This document shows positions 54,414-62,743 of a stretch of 64,000 nt of DNA, one piece after another (within the stretch, counting starts at the first letter, position 1; every line of letters starts with the position of its first letter). Origin of the DNA: SABI01 sp963677695 (GTDB lineage Bacteria; Spirochaetota; Spirochaetia; Sphaerochaetales; Sphaerochaetaceae); contig CAXXUJ010000001.1 of NCBI GenBank assembly GCA_963677695.2, positions 2,170,001 to 2,234,000 of the forward strand, written 5' to 3'. The notes below the pieces were generated by a model, which was not told the DNA's origin, did not search any database, and saw nothing but the letters and a program-made list of their open reading frames with translations. A program made the position numbers and the translations under genes.

Positions 54414-55198
54414 ATCAAACATATACAGTGGTCATAGCTGAGGATGAGGAGCTCCTCCTGGGCAATCTGATAGGCAAGGTGAACTCTCTTGATCTCGGTT
54501 TCCGTATTATCGGGACAGCGCAGACGGGAGTGGATGCATTGGATCTGGTGAGCGCTCATGTGCCCGATCTCCTTATTACAGACATAAAGATGCCGGTGAT
54601 GGACGGGATTGAGCTTCTCTCCCGGGTCTCAGAGCAGTATCCCGAGATGAAGACGATCATCATCAGCGGGTATTCCGATTTCGATTACGCGAAGGTCGCC
54701 ATCCGCTGCCATGTGAATGAGTACCTGCTCAAGCCGGTGGATGCTCAGGAACTGAGGGATGCACTGTTCAGTATCAAGACACAGCTCGATCTCGCCCGAA
54801 AGAATCTCGATGCAGCGTACGATCTTCCCAATGTGATCACGAAGGAAGATGCGGCAGAGGTGCTCAGGGAATTCATCCGCGTTCACTACAAGACCAATTT
54901 CAATCTGGAGGACGTGGTCTCGAAGATGAACTACAGCTCCGATTACGTGACGAAAGTCTTCTCGGGCATCTACGGGATGAGTCCGGTGAAGTATGCGATA
55001 TCACTGCGTATTCACGATGCACAGCACCTTCTTATCCAGAATCCCGAGCTCAGTGTTCAGCAGATAGGGGAACTGGTCGGATACGAGGAAGTGAGTTACT
55101 TCAGCCGGGTGTTTAAAAAATATGCCGGGATAAGTCCCGGCGCCTATCGCGAAAAAGAACGGAAGGAGATGGCATCTCCTCCCGATACGATCCTGTAG
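54410..55198 (+). CDS. YesN-type response regulator with AraC DNA-binding domain
   Basis: 262 residues. Receiver domain 1-120 with acidic pair Glu11-Asp12, phospho-acceptor Asp58 and the Leu-Leu-Lys-Pro switch. AraC-type double helix-turn-helix at about 150-255, ending Phe-x-x-Tyr-x-Gly-x-Ser-Pro-Gly-Ala-Tyr-Arg. Overlaps the kinase stop by four bases. It is probably the activator of the importer and GH29-GH31 operons through the shared 33-bp box. Confidence 0.92.
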   Translation: MNQTYTVVIAEDEELLLGNLIGKVNSLDLGFRIIGTAQTGVDALDLVSAHVPDLLITDIKMPVMDGIELLSRVSEQYPEMKTIIISGYSDFDYAKVAIRCHVNEYLLKPVDAQELRDALFSIKTQLDLARKNLDAAYDLPNVITKEDAAEVLREFIRVHYKTNFNLEDVVSKMNYSSDYVTKVFSGIYGMSPVKYAISLRIHDAQHLLIQNPELSVQQIGELVGYEEVSYFSRVFKKYAGISPGAYREKERKEMASPPDTIL

Positions 55199-55201
55199 CT
55201 C

Positions 55202-56530
55202 TTACGCCTCTTCTCCACCTTTGATTTTGAATACTACCGCCCCTTCTTCTTTCCTGTGAGAGGCGATACGTATCTCAGTCTCCTCAGAGCACATCGAGAT
55301 CTCGGCATTCACACGCTCATCAAGGGGACGGGGGATGGCAGGGAGGTCCGCGATCTTCACGACAGTCTCTCCATCTTTCAGGTTGTCGACGAGGATATAG
55401 AGGTCCCCGGTTTTTACCGTATAGTGCAGGTCATAGGAGGGAGTTTCCACGGAAAGTCTCCTGCTGCACCGGGTACCGTAGATCGCTTCTCCGTTGATCT
55501 TCAGCCATTCTCCGAGGCCCTTGAGTTTCTCCTCCTGAATGTCAGGAATCGTTCCGTCGGCCTTCGGTCCGACATTGATCAGAAGATTTCCGTTGTTCGC
55601 AACGGTGGAGACAAGGAGGCTGACCAGCTTCTCGACTGAGAGGATATGCTCCTCACTCTCCATAGCATTGTAGCCGAAGGAGAGGCCGAGTCCACGGCAC
55701 ATCTCCCATTTCTCTTCCCTCGATACCTTTCCGAACTGGTACTCAAGGGTGGGGTAGTCCTGCCACAGACCGTTGAAACGGTCATTGACCACACCATCCT
55801 CGCACGTGTTATAGAAATGGGCGAGGAGGTGGGCGAGTTCCTGCTTACCGGCCTCCGGCCATCCTATATCGTTCCAGAACATCGATGGTTTATAGGTGTC
55901 GATCAGTTCCTTCGCCTGTTTGTAGGAGTAGTCGGCAAATGCATAGGTGGGGGAGTAGTTGAGCTTCACATCGTCATCGATATAGATCGGAGTATCCTCC
56001 CACTGCCAGTCCAGGAGACCTGAGAAGTAGAGACCCATCTTCATATCCTTGCTCACCACCGCATCACTCAGCTCTTTCACAAGGTCCCTCTTCGGACCCC
56101 TCTTCACGCTGTGAAAGTCGGTGTACTTAGAGGGGAAGAGGCAGAAGCCGTCATGGTGTTTAGTCACCATCACCACGTAGCGTGCTCCCGCTTCACTGAA
56201 CAGCTCTGCCCACTTTTCAGCATGGAAATTCTCTGCCTTCCAGAGGTCGGCAAAATCTTCGTAGGCGAAATCCTCACCGTACGTTTCCTTATGGTATTCC
56301 CAGGTAGGGCCGCTTCCCATCTTCAGGGAGTTGCGGTACCACTCGGCATAGGGGTTGTTACAGAACCACTCCTCGTTGTTCACGACCCCGAGCTCTACAG
56401 TGGGGGTGGCGAAGGCGGGAACGGAGTAGAGTCCCCAGTGGATGAACATACCGAGCTTGCAGTCCTGATACCACTCGGGTATCGTATGGGTCCTGACCGA
56501 TTCCCAGGTGGGTAAGAATTTTCTATGCAT
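55202..56530 (-). CDS. GH29 alpha-L-fucosidase
   Basis: 442 residues. Family motifs: Gly-Met-Phe-Ile-His-Trp-Gly (about 27-33), Thr-Lys-His-His-Asp-Gly-Phe (about 123-129) and nucleophile Asp221 in Phe-Trp-Asn-Asp, plus a C-terminal beta-sandwich. No signal peptide, so it acts on imported fucosylated oligosaccharides. AAGGAG ribosome site. Last gene of the minus-strand GH31 operon; convergent with the response regulator, three bases apart. Confidence 0.93.
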   Translation of the reverse strand: MHRKFLPTWESVRTHTIPEWYQDCKLGMFIHWGLYSVPAFATPTVELGVVNNEEWFCNNPYAEWYRNSLKMGSGPTWEYHKETYGEDFAYEDFADLWKAENFHAEKWAELFSEAGARYVVMVTKHHDGFCLFPSKYTDFHSVKRGPKRDLVKELSDAVVSKDMKMGLYFSGLLDWQWEDTPIYIDDDVKLNYSPTYAFADYSYKQAKELIDTYKPSMFWNDIGWPEAGKQELAHLLAHFYNTCEDGVVNDRFNGLWQDYPTLEYQFGKVSREEKWEMCRGLGLSFGYNAMESEEHILSVEKLVSLLVSTVANNGNLLINVGPKADGTIPDIQEEKLKGLGEWLKINGEAIYGTRCSRRLSVETPSYDLHYTVKTGDLYILVDNLKDGETVVKIADLPAIPRPLDERVNAEISMCSEETEIRIASHRKEEGAVVFKIKGGEEA

Positions 56531-56550
56531 AACAATGTCTCCTTGCGGTG

Positions 56551-57636
56551 TTAGGAACGGTAGGGTTCAACCGCTCTCTCTACCTTCTCCAGTGTCTTCA
56601 TGTCATAGCAGTTCACCATGACGTAGGTACCATCCGGTCCGATCGCATCGAGAAGCGGTACGATCTCTTCCGGTTCGACTTCCACAACCTGTACGCACTT
56701 TCCTGCATCCTTGATCTTCTTATACATGTCGAACCAGTGGGGATCTCCACCGCCGGGGACGTTGGGTCCGGGGGTGAACTCAACAGCGTCGAGTGAATCG
56801 ATCTCAAGGATCGGATCAACTGTCTTCACTGCCATAGGTCCGTCCACATGGTAGATACTGTAATCCTGGAAATCGCACTGCCGTCTGAGGTAGGGGATGA
56901 CGAACTCTTCGTACATATCACCACTGATCATAGCCGCAGTGTCGCACTGGGCGAGGCAGATGGTTCCCGGTGCCCAGACCATGAAATAGCCCATGACCGA
57001 GCTGCCGTCCTCGTACTTTACGATATCGTAGAGTTTAGAGTAGGCGGCTTCGAAGGCGGTCTCGATTTCATCGAGTTTCGCATGTACCCACTCTGGAGAG
57101 AGGATCAGATCCATCATAAGATCCTGTGTCCCCCTGATCTCAGCGAGTGCATCGAGGTTGGGACAGATGGCAGGGAGACCGGTGAAGTACCTATCCTGAG
57201 CTGTTGCCTTCACTGCCTTCGCTGAATCGGAAATGATCTTCCACCATTCAGCGTTCTCATCGAAGGTGAGGACCCTGTCGTTCTCAGGGGAGAAATCGGG
57301 ATCATGGGTGTACCAGATATTCTCAGGTCCGAAGGAGGGAGTTGCACCGAGCATGGGGGCAAGGGAGACGGTCCCGATATCGGGAAAGGCTATGGGTAGC
57401 ATATCAAGGGGAGTGGCTAGGCAGGCCTGCTTGTAGTGCTCTGATGCCGCGATCCAGGCCGGATCGCGGTACTTCTGGTCCAGCGATTCGGGTGTTCCCG
57501 GGTTCACTGCTTCCCTGAGGGGAGTATCGAGCGGGATACCGCTTCCCCAGTTCGCCACGATCAGTCCTTCTCTATTCCACCACCTGCGATACCGTTCGCG
57601 GATGGCTGTCCAGTCTTCTTTCCATGTTCCGTACAT
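56551..57636 (-). CDS. Uroporphyrinogen decarboxylase-like (methyltransferase-fold) protein
   Basis: 361 residues of the UroD/MtaA/cobalamin-independent methionine synthase superfamily by overall pattern (Tyr-His-Val-Asp-Gly, Gly-Gly-Gly-Asp-Pro-His). The conserved residues of real haem-pathway UroD are not evident, and no other haem gene is near. It sits between a Gfo/Idh/MocA oxidoreductase and a fucosidase, and its ATG overlaps the oxidoreductase stop by one base. UroD-like proteins in glycan clusters have no settled function that I know of. A role in sugar or methyl-group metabolism is possible. Confidence 0.75.
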   Translation of the reverse strand: MYGTWKEDWTAIRERYRRWWNREGLIVANWGSGIPLDTPLREAVNPGTPESLDQKYRDPAWIAASEHYKQACLATPLDMLPIAFPDIGTVSLAPMLGATPSFGPENIWYTHDPDFSPENDRVLTFDENAEWWKIISDSAKAVKATAQDRYFTGLPAICPNLDALAEIRGTQDLMMDLILSPEWVHAKLDEIETAFEAAYSKLYDIVKYEDGSSVMGYFMVWAPGTICLAQCDTAAMISGDMYEEFVIPYLRRQCDFQDYSIYHVDGPMAVKTVDPILEIDSLDAVEFTPGPNVPGGGDPHWFDMYKKIKDAGKCVQVVEVEPEEIVPLLDAIGPDGTYVMVNCYDMKTLEKVERAVEPYRS

Positions 57637-58712
57637 CAGATTAGCTCCTCCAGTCTATGTTCTTTCAATATCTCTTCGATCTTCACCGGCCTTCCGCTCT
57701 GAATTGACCGGTCAACTGCCATAAGGCAGGCAACGGTGATCAGTCCTTCCTGAGCGTTCGGATAGGGTGTTTCTCCCTTCTGCAGGCACCGGGCGAAGTA
57801 TTCGATGTAGTTCTGGTACTCTCCTGCATGGTGACTTGTTCCACCGAAGCGGAAATAGTACTCCTCTTCAGGGAAACGATAGACGGCAGGCGATTCTCCT
57901 TCGATATGCTCTGCATAACGAAGTTCATGGTAATCAGCCTGGGACGAACCTTTCGAACCTCTCAGGATGCAGGTCATCCCGCTGTCACGTTCCTCGGGAG
58001 GGAGGGGGCAGAGATAGGTCCCCGAAATCCTCGCGATTCTTCCATCCTTCGCACGTACAATCACCTGTATGATATCGGGATTCTTCAGGTTGCAGTCCCT
58101 TCCGTTTGCACTTATGTCCCCGTAGGCCATCACTTCCTCTATCTCGGGCAGGTACCAGCGGATCAGGTCGAGAGGATGGCTGAGCCCTCCGAACAGCCAT
58201 TTAAAGGCCTTGGAGGCTGTCCACGGTTTTTCCATGAACCACCGGTGGTCCGCATTGTATGCCGCTTCGACCGTAGCAAGTACTCCAAGCTTTCCCTGCT
58301 CGAAAGCCTTTCTCTGATGGATCATCGGAGAGAAGAAGCGGGTGGACTGACCGACAAATACCTTGAGATCCTTCTCTTTCGTGAGGTCAAGGATCGCTCT
58401 ACCTTCGGTCAGATCCATCATGAGCGGTTTTGTGCAGATGACATGCTTTCCCGCCCTGAGGGCTGCTTCGATGTGAGCTGCATGGAGATGATCCGGCGTA
58501 TAGACGCCGATCACATCGATCGAAGGATCTGAGAGCATCTGTTCATAGCTGCTTGTCCACGAAGATAGGGTAAATTTCTCCGCCATCTCCCGGCACAATG
58601 CCTCATTCAGGTCGCAGATCATCGCAACCTCCCAAAGGTCACTGTTCGTCGCTGCAGAAATAATGGATCTGCCTTCTCCGAGGCCGAGTACACCCAGTCG
58701 CAGTTTCTTCAT
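57636..58712 (-). CDS. Gfo/Idh/MocA-family oxidoreductase
   Basis: 358 residues. N-terminal Rossmann fold (Gly-x-Gly-x-Gly-x-Gly near residue 10-16), Tyr-Thr-Pro-Asp-His-Leu-His at about 72-78 and a Cys-Thr-Lys-Pro variant of the usual Glu-Lys-Pro motif at about 93-96; the lysine-proline pair is retained. The C-terminal alpha/beta part binds the sugar. Such enzymes oxidise sugars, inositols or glycosides with NAD(P). GGAGG precedes the ATG. Confidence 0.9.
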   Translation of the reverse strand: MKKLRLGVLGLGEGRSIISAATNSDLWEVAMICDLNEALCREMAEKFTLSSWTSSYEQMLSDPSIDVIGVYTPDHLHAAHIEAALRAGKHVICTKPLMMDLTEGRAILDLTKEKDLKVFVGQSTRFFSPMIHQRKAFEQGKLGVLATVEAAYNADHRWFMEKPWTASKAFKWLFGGLSHPLDLIRWYLPEIEEVMAYGDISANGRDCNLKNPDIIQVIVRAKDGRIARISGTYLCPLPPEERDSGMTCILRGSKGSSQADYHELRYAEHIEGESPAVYRFPEEEYYFRFGGTSHHAGEYQNYIEYFARCLQKGETPYPNAQEGLITVACLMAVDRSIQSGRPVKIEEILKEHRLEELI

Positions 58713-58721
58713 GCTGCCTCC

Positions 58722-60983
58722 TTACAGATCAATATAGGTACCGAGGAAGGTCTCACGGTACCCTGTATATCCTTCATCAAACGATATGATTTTCGCTTCT
58801 TTAGTCATTTCATCAGTGCAGGCAACAGCTTCGGGGTAGAAAGGCACCTGTGCATCTTTTCTTACATACAGCGGGATGCGTGAAAGAGGCATCTGAACTC
58901 CCTTCAGCCATCTCTCTCCCTCATATACTTCACCACTCCAGAAATCGACCCACTCACCTTCTGGAAGATAGACGTTCCGTTTCGACTCTGAATTCATCAC
59001 CGGAGCGACAAGGAGGTCATGACCGAGAAGATACTGATCCTGTATCATCCAGCAGACCGGGTCGGAGGGGTAGTGGAGGAGCAGAGCTCTGAGCATCGGG
59101 TAGCCGCTGTCCCGTGATGCCTGCGATTCTTTGACGAGGTAAGGAATCAGGGCATAGCGGAAGCGAAGCCACTGCCTCACCGTATCAGCCACTGTAGGGT
59201 ATTCCCACGGTTCACGGGCGCAGGTCCCGTGATAGCGGAGGTGGGAGGAGAGGACGCCGAATTGCGTCCATCTGAGGTAGAGTTCTTCTGAAGGGAAGGA
59301 GTTCATGAAGTCGGGGACTCCATGAAAACCCGGTACATCATGGCTCCAGTAGGCGAAGCCTGAGAGGCCGAGCTGTAAGCCTCCGATCAGGGAGCCGGCC
59401 ATACCGTCCCAGGAAGCGGCGGCATCCCCGCCCCAGTGCAGGGGATAGCGCTGGCTTCCCGCCCAGGAGGAGCGGGCCCATATGATTCCTTCCCCGTGAT
59501 AATCCTCTGTCGCCTCGAAGGCCGCCTTCTGATAGAGGAGGGCATAGAGGTTATGAAGGAGGCGGGGTGGCATACCGTAGTAATCGGCATACCCGATATT
59601 CTCACCGAAGTCGGTCTTGATGACCGAAGCCCCGGTCTCAAAGAGACTTTTCAGCATTCCCTTGTACCACGTGACAGCCTCGGGATTGGTGAAATCTATC
59701 TGCCCGCCGTAATCCTGACCCGAGAAGTCTGAAGCGCTCTGAACGCTCTCGATCGCCGGAGCAAGGTATCTTTTCTCTCTTGCAAGCTCGAGAAGACGGT
59801 TTCCTTCCCCGATATTCGGTGTCTGCCACAGCGACACTCTATATCCCATGGAACGCATACGCTCCATGAATTCAGGTGGGTCGGGGAAACGTTCCTCACT
59901 GAACGTCCACTCGCATACCCAGTCCTTAGCAAACCAGCCCGTGTCGATATGAATCACATCGCAGGGGTAGTGCTCTTCTCTCATCCGGTTGAAAATGCCG
60001 GTGATCTCCTCATCGGAGAAGTAGGTCATCCTGCTCATCCAGGTCCCGTAGGACCAGGAGGGAAGAGTACCGGGGAACCCGGTGATCTGACGGTATCGGT
60101 GAAGAATCCTTTCGGGTGTTCGGCCCCCTATGATGAACAGATCCAGGTTATCATCCTCGATAAGTCCCTGAACCGAGCGTGTGGAGATATCGGCAAAAGA
60201 GAGCCTGATATGAGCAGAAGAGTGAATGAACAGCCCGTACCCTGCACTTGAGAGATAGAATGGAATATTCTTGTACGCTCTGCGGTTGTTCACCCCCAGT
60301 GCATCGGTATTCTCAAGAGTGACCGTCTGACCTCGAAGATCAAAGGAATGGAACCTTTCCCCGGTACCCAGGAAGTGTTCGTCCACCGATGCATGGAAGG
60401 AGAAGAGCCACTCCTTCTCCGCCCGTCCTTCCACATGGCGCTTTACGTACCCGAGGGGGACTGACTCTATCTTTGTCGGTACAAACTGATCCCATGTCGA
60501 TAACGTCACCCAGGTGTTACCCTCATCGGGTAAAAACGACCCCGAAATACGGGGGAAGGGAGCGACAATCTGATCACTCCAGAACCTGATCGGTACTTCA
60601 CTCAGGTTGAACCGTACCCTCTCCTTTCCCTCTTCATCGGTAATGAGGAAGGAAGAACCTTCCTTGATTACATGAAGAGGGATTTGCTTCATATCTTCGT
60701 GAAGGGAAATCATGGGACATCCCTCTAAAGGTGTCCCTCCTGTGGTGAGCCTGAGCACGCCATCAGAGTAGGCGGAAAGCTGCAGGGTAAGGAGCTCCTC
60801 CTCAGGAGGGGAGAGAACTGCAATCCCTGTTTCCCACGAAAGTCGGATGAACCGAAGGGAGAGAGAAATCGCCCCATCTGATGCTTCTTCAGCTGACACC
60901 ACGCTCTGTGCCATCCAGAGTTCACTTTGGGGGAATTCTTCAAGGTCTATCATATCGTAGGAAAAATCGTTCTTCTGTTTCAC
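58722..60983 (-). CDS. GH31 alpha-glycosidase, probably alpha-xylosidase
   Basis: 753 residues. An N-terminal beta-sandwich, then the barrel with nucleophile Asp458 in Ile-Lys-Thr-Asp-Phe-Gly-Glu, the form typical of YicI-type alpha-xylosidases, and likely acid/base Asp520 in Trp-Gly-Gly-Asp. No signal peptide. GTG start with AAGGAG upstream. First gene of the operon that continues with the oxidoreductase, UroD-like and fucosidase genes. With GH29, GH1 and GH43 nearby it fits removal of alpha-xylose from xyloglucan oligosaccharides. Alpha-glucosidase activity cannot be excluded. Confidence 0.9.
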   Translation of the reverse strand: MKQKNDFSYDMIDLEEFPQSELWMAQSVVSAEEASDGAISLSLRFIRLSWETGIAVLSPPEEELLTLQLSAYSDGVLRLTTGGTPLEGCPMISLHEDMKQIPLHVIKEGSSFLITDEEGKERVRFNLSEVPIRFWSDQIVAPFPRISGSFLPDEGNTWVTLSTWDQFVPTKIESVPLGYVKRHVEGRAEKEWLFSFHASVDEHFLGTGERFHSFDLRGQTVTLENTDALGVNNRRAYKNIPFYLSSAGYGLFIHSSAHIRLSFADISTRSVQGLIEDDNLDLFIIGGRTPERILHRYRQITGFPGTLPSWSYGTWMSRMTYFSDEEITGIFNRMREEHYPCDVIHIDTGWFAKDWVCEWTFSEERFPDPPEFMERMRSMGYRVSLWQTPNIGEGNRLLELAREKRYLAPAIESVQSASDFSGQDYGGQIDFTNPEAVTWYKGMLKSLFETGASVIKTDFGENIGYADYYGMPPRLLHNLYALLYQKAAFEATEDYHGEGIIWARSSWAGSQRYPLHWGGDAAASWDGMAGSLIGGLQLGLSGFAYWSHDVPGFHGVPDFMNSFPSEELYLRWTQFGVLSSHLRYHGTCAREPWEYPTVADTVRQWLRFRYALIPYLVKESQASRDSGYPMLRALLLHYPSDPVCWMIQDQYLLGHDLLVAPVMNSESKRNVYLPEGEWVDFWSGEVYEGERWLKGVQMPLSRIPLYVRKDAQVPFYPEAVACTDEMTKEAKIISFDEGYTGYRETFLGTYIDL

Positions 60984-61329
60984 CTTTCTCTCCTTCCCTG
61001 ATGAAAAGAATCGGACAAGAGCAAGGGCAGGCAGAAACGTCTGATTGTGTAACTCACTGTCGGCTCATCAGAGGGGACTCAATTCGTATTGAGGTCTAGA
61101 AAAAGTATAAAACGGATTCACTGTCAGTAAATGGACAGAACAGTTCAGTATTTGCACTTTTCCTTGAGGATATACAAGGGGAGTACTCTATGAGTATTGA
61201 TTATTGAATAAATTTATATCTAAAAGCCTTGTATTTTAACGGGTTTTAGAATTAGAATATACAAAAAAAGGCAGTGATAATAACACACCATAATGAGTCC
61301 GATGCCTGAGATATATGAAAGGAGCAACC
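60984..61329. other. 346-base intergenic region with regulated promoter
   Basis: No gene is seen. It holds the GH31 promoter and 33-bp box (61104-61164). The right half (61190-61329) is A/T-rich, with no promoter for the small gene at 61330 that I would claim firmly. Confidence 0.5.
61104..61167 (-). promoter_or_regulatory. Regulated promoter with shared 33-bp box, copy 2
   Basis: Minus-strand TATACT -10 (61104-61109) and the box at 61132-61164, 22 bases apart as in copy 1. The most conserved parts are TGGACAGAA and TTTGCACTTTTCCT as read on the + strand. It drives the GH31-Gfo-UroD-GH29 operon. Confidence 0.7.
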
Positions 61330-61899
61330 ATGAAAAAAATCGCAATCACCTCACTTTTCCTTTTTCTTTGTCTGACCCTGTCTGCTGCGGGGAGTTCTCT
61401 GACTTCTATCGGTATCGGAGGCGCAAGCATCAGCTACGGGGAAGAGTTCGATGAAATTGTTGATTCTGCAGAAGCGTATGGAATCGATAGGACCACACTT
61501 TTTATCGATCTGTTACTTGGATATTCTCCCGTCCAGAATTCATATGTAACCGTGGGCGTGAATGGTGTCGGTGACCGATTTATGAGCTCGTATTCAAGCG
61601 AATCCATGCAGCTCAATTCATACCTCTATTACGTGGGTTACCGTACATATCCGAACACGACTGGAATGTATTGGGAGATTGATGGAGGCGGGGCTAAGAT
61701 GATGATCGTTCAAAACGAGGATTTCGGTGATGCCGTAGCGTCTGACTGGGGTACAGGTATCTGTCTTAAAGCTGGATATGATTTCTCCAAAGATAATGAC
61801 GGGTTCTCACTCAGTGTCGGAGTCGCCGCGAATGCAAGCCTGATCGAAGATGAGACTATCACCTCGGGTGCGGTCTATGCATCACTTAACTGGAAATAG
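61330..61899 (+). CDS. Small secreted beta-rich protein (possible outer-membrane barrel)
   Basis: 189 residues. Signal peptide about 1-20 (Lys-Lys-Ile then a Leu/Phe run, ending Ser-Ala-Ala-Gly). The mature part alternates polar and aromatic/glycine residues as in small beta-barrels and ends in Asn-Trp-Lys. No family is recognised. The ATG at 61330 has AAAGGAG; the longer frame has no site. Possibly related in kind to the protein at 62039, but sequence similarity is not evident. Confidence 0.65.
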   Translation: MKKIAITSLFLFLCLTLSAAGSSLTSIGIGGASISYGEEFDEIVDSAEAYGIDRTTLFIDLLLGYSPVQNSYVTVGVNGVGDRFMSSYSSESMQLNSYLYYVGYRTYPNTTGMYWEIDGGGAKMMIVQNEDFGDAVASDWGTGICLKAGYDFSKDNDGFSLSVGVAANASLIEDETITSGAVYASLNWK

Positions 61900-61985
61900 A
61901 AGCTCCCTTCACCCTCAGAGAGTGAAGACCAAAACATCTATCAGAGCGATTTTCTGACTTCTGAAATATCGTTATACATAAAGAA

Positions 61986-62017
61986 GGGCTGCCGCGTATG
62001 ATGTTCCGCGGCAGCCC
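61986..62017 (-). terminator. Terminator of the 62039 gene
   Basis: A perfect 11-bp GC-rich stem (61986-61996 with 62007-62017) and 10-base loop. On the minus strand it follows the stop of the gene at 62039 by about 20 bases, and a T-rich stretch follows the stem. Confidence 0.75.
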
Positions 62018-62038
62018 AAGAATGTCCGTATGAAAAGC

Positions 62039-62590
62039 TTAGTTGAATCTTATTTTACCCGTGAGACCTATGAGACTGTAATCCCTGACGGCTTCCACTA
62101 TTTCCGTTTTACTCGAGTGCACGAGAGTGTCGAAGAATTCGGGAACGTCCTCGACAAGGAAGTTTGACTCAAGACCGAAGGAGAACCAGTCAAGGGCGAC
62201 GAAATCGACACCGAAGCGTACATTGTAGGCTATCTGGTTGATATCGAGATCGTGACGGCTTTCGCTGCTTCTGTAGGTCGGTCCGATGCCGATATAGGGT
62301 TCGAGGGGATCGAGAGGGAGTCGGGCGACCACATCAAGGATGTAGACCATCTCCTTCGAATCATCGAGTTCATTCTCTCCGATCATGATCGAGTCTGCCG
62401 AGAGACCGAAGTTGTCATCAAAGAAATACTCGAGCCGCAATCCGGGAATGTACTCACTCACGTTTCCCGATTCAAGATCATAGAAATCATAGTAGTTGAC
62501 CGCTCCGATTGCGAGCGTACTCGCAGCTGAGAGGGTACCCAGAGTCATCAGTGCGATACATACTGCAAGAACCATAGTTTTTTTCTTCAT
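62039..62590 (-). CDS. Predicted outer-membrane beta-barrel protein
   Basis: 183 residues. Signal peptide about 1-23 (Lys-Lys-Lys, then Val/Ala/Leu, ending Ser-Ala-Ala). The mature part has eight or so amphipathic strands (Gly-Leu-Arg-Leu-Glu-Tyr-Phe-Phe, Pro-Tyr-Ile-Gly-Ile-Gly-Pro-Thr-Tyr, Val-Arg-Phe-Gly-Val-Asp-Phe) and a C-terminal Arg-Phe-Asn, typical of OmpA/OmpW-like small barrels. AAGGAG ribosome site. No binding function is implied by sequence. Confidence 0.72.
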   Translation of the reverse strand: MKKKTMVLAVCIALMTLGTLSAASTLAIGAVNYYDFYDLESGNVSEYIPGLRLEYFFDDNFGLSADSIMIGENELDDSKEMVYILDVVARLPLDPLEPYIGIGPTYRSSESRHDLDINQIAYNVRFGVDFVALDWFSFGLESNFLVEDVPEFFDTLVHSSKTEIVEAVRDYSLIGLTGKIRFN

Positions 62591-62743
62591 AGCTCACTCC
62601 TTAGTTTATTGTTGTGTGTTACCTGTAATCTGAGTTTCAGCATAGATGAGAAATATGGCACAATTTTGTCACGTGAATATTTTTTGCTGCCTGAGGAAGC
62701 TGTTATATCAGAAGAGATAGGAGAGCAGGAAGTGATGAGTCTC

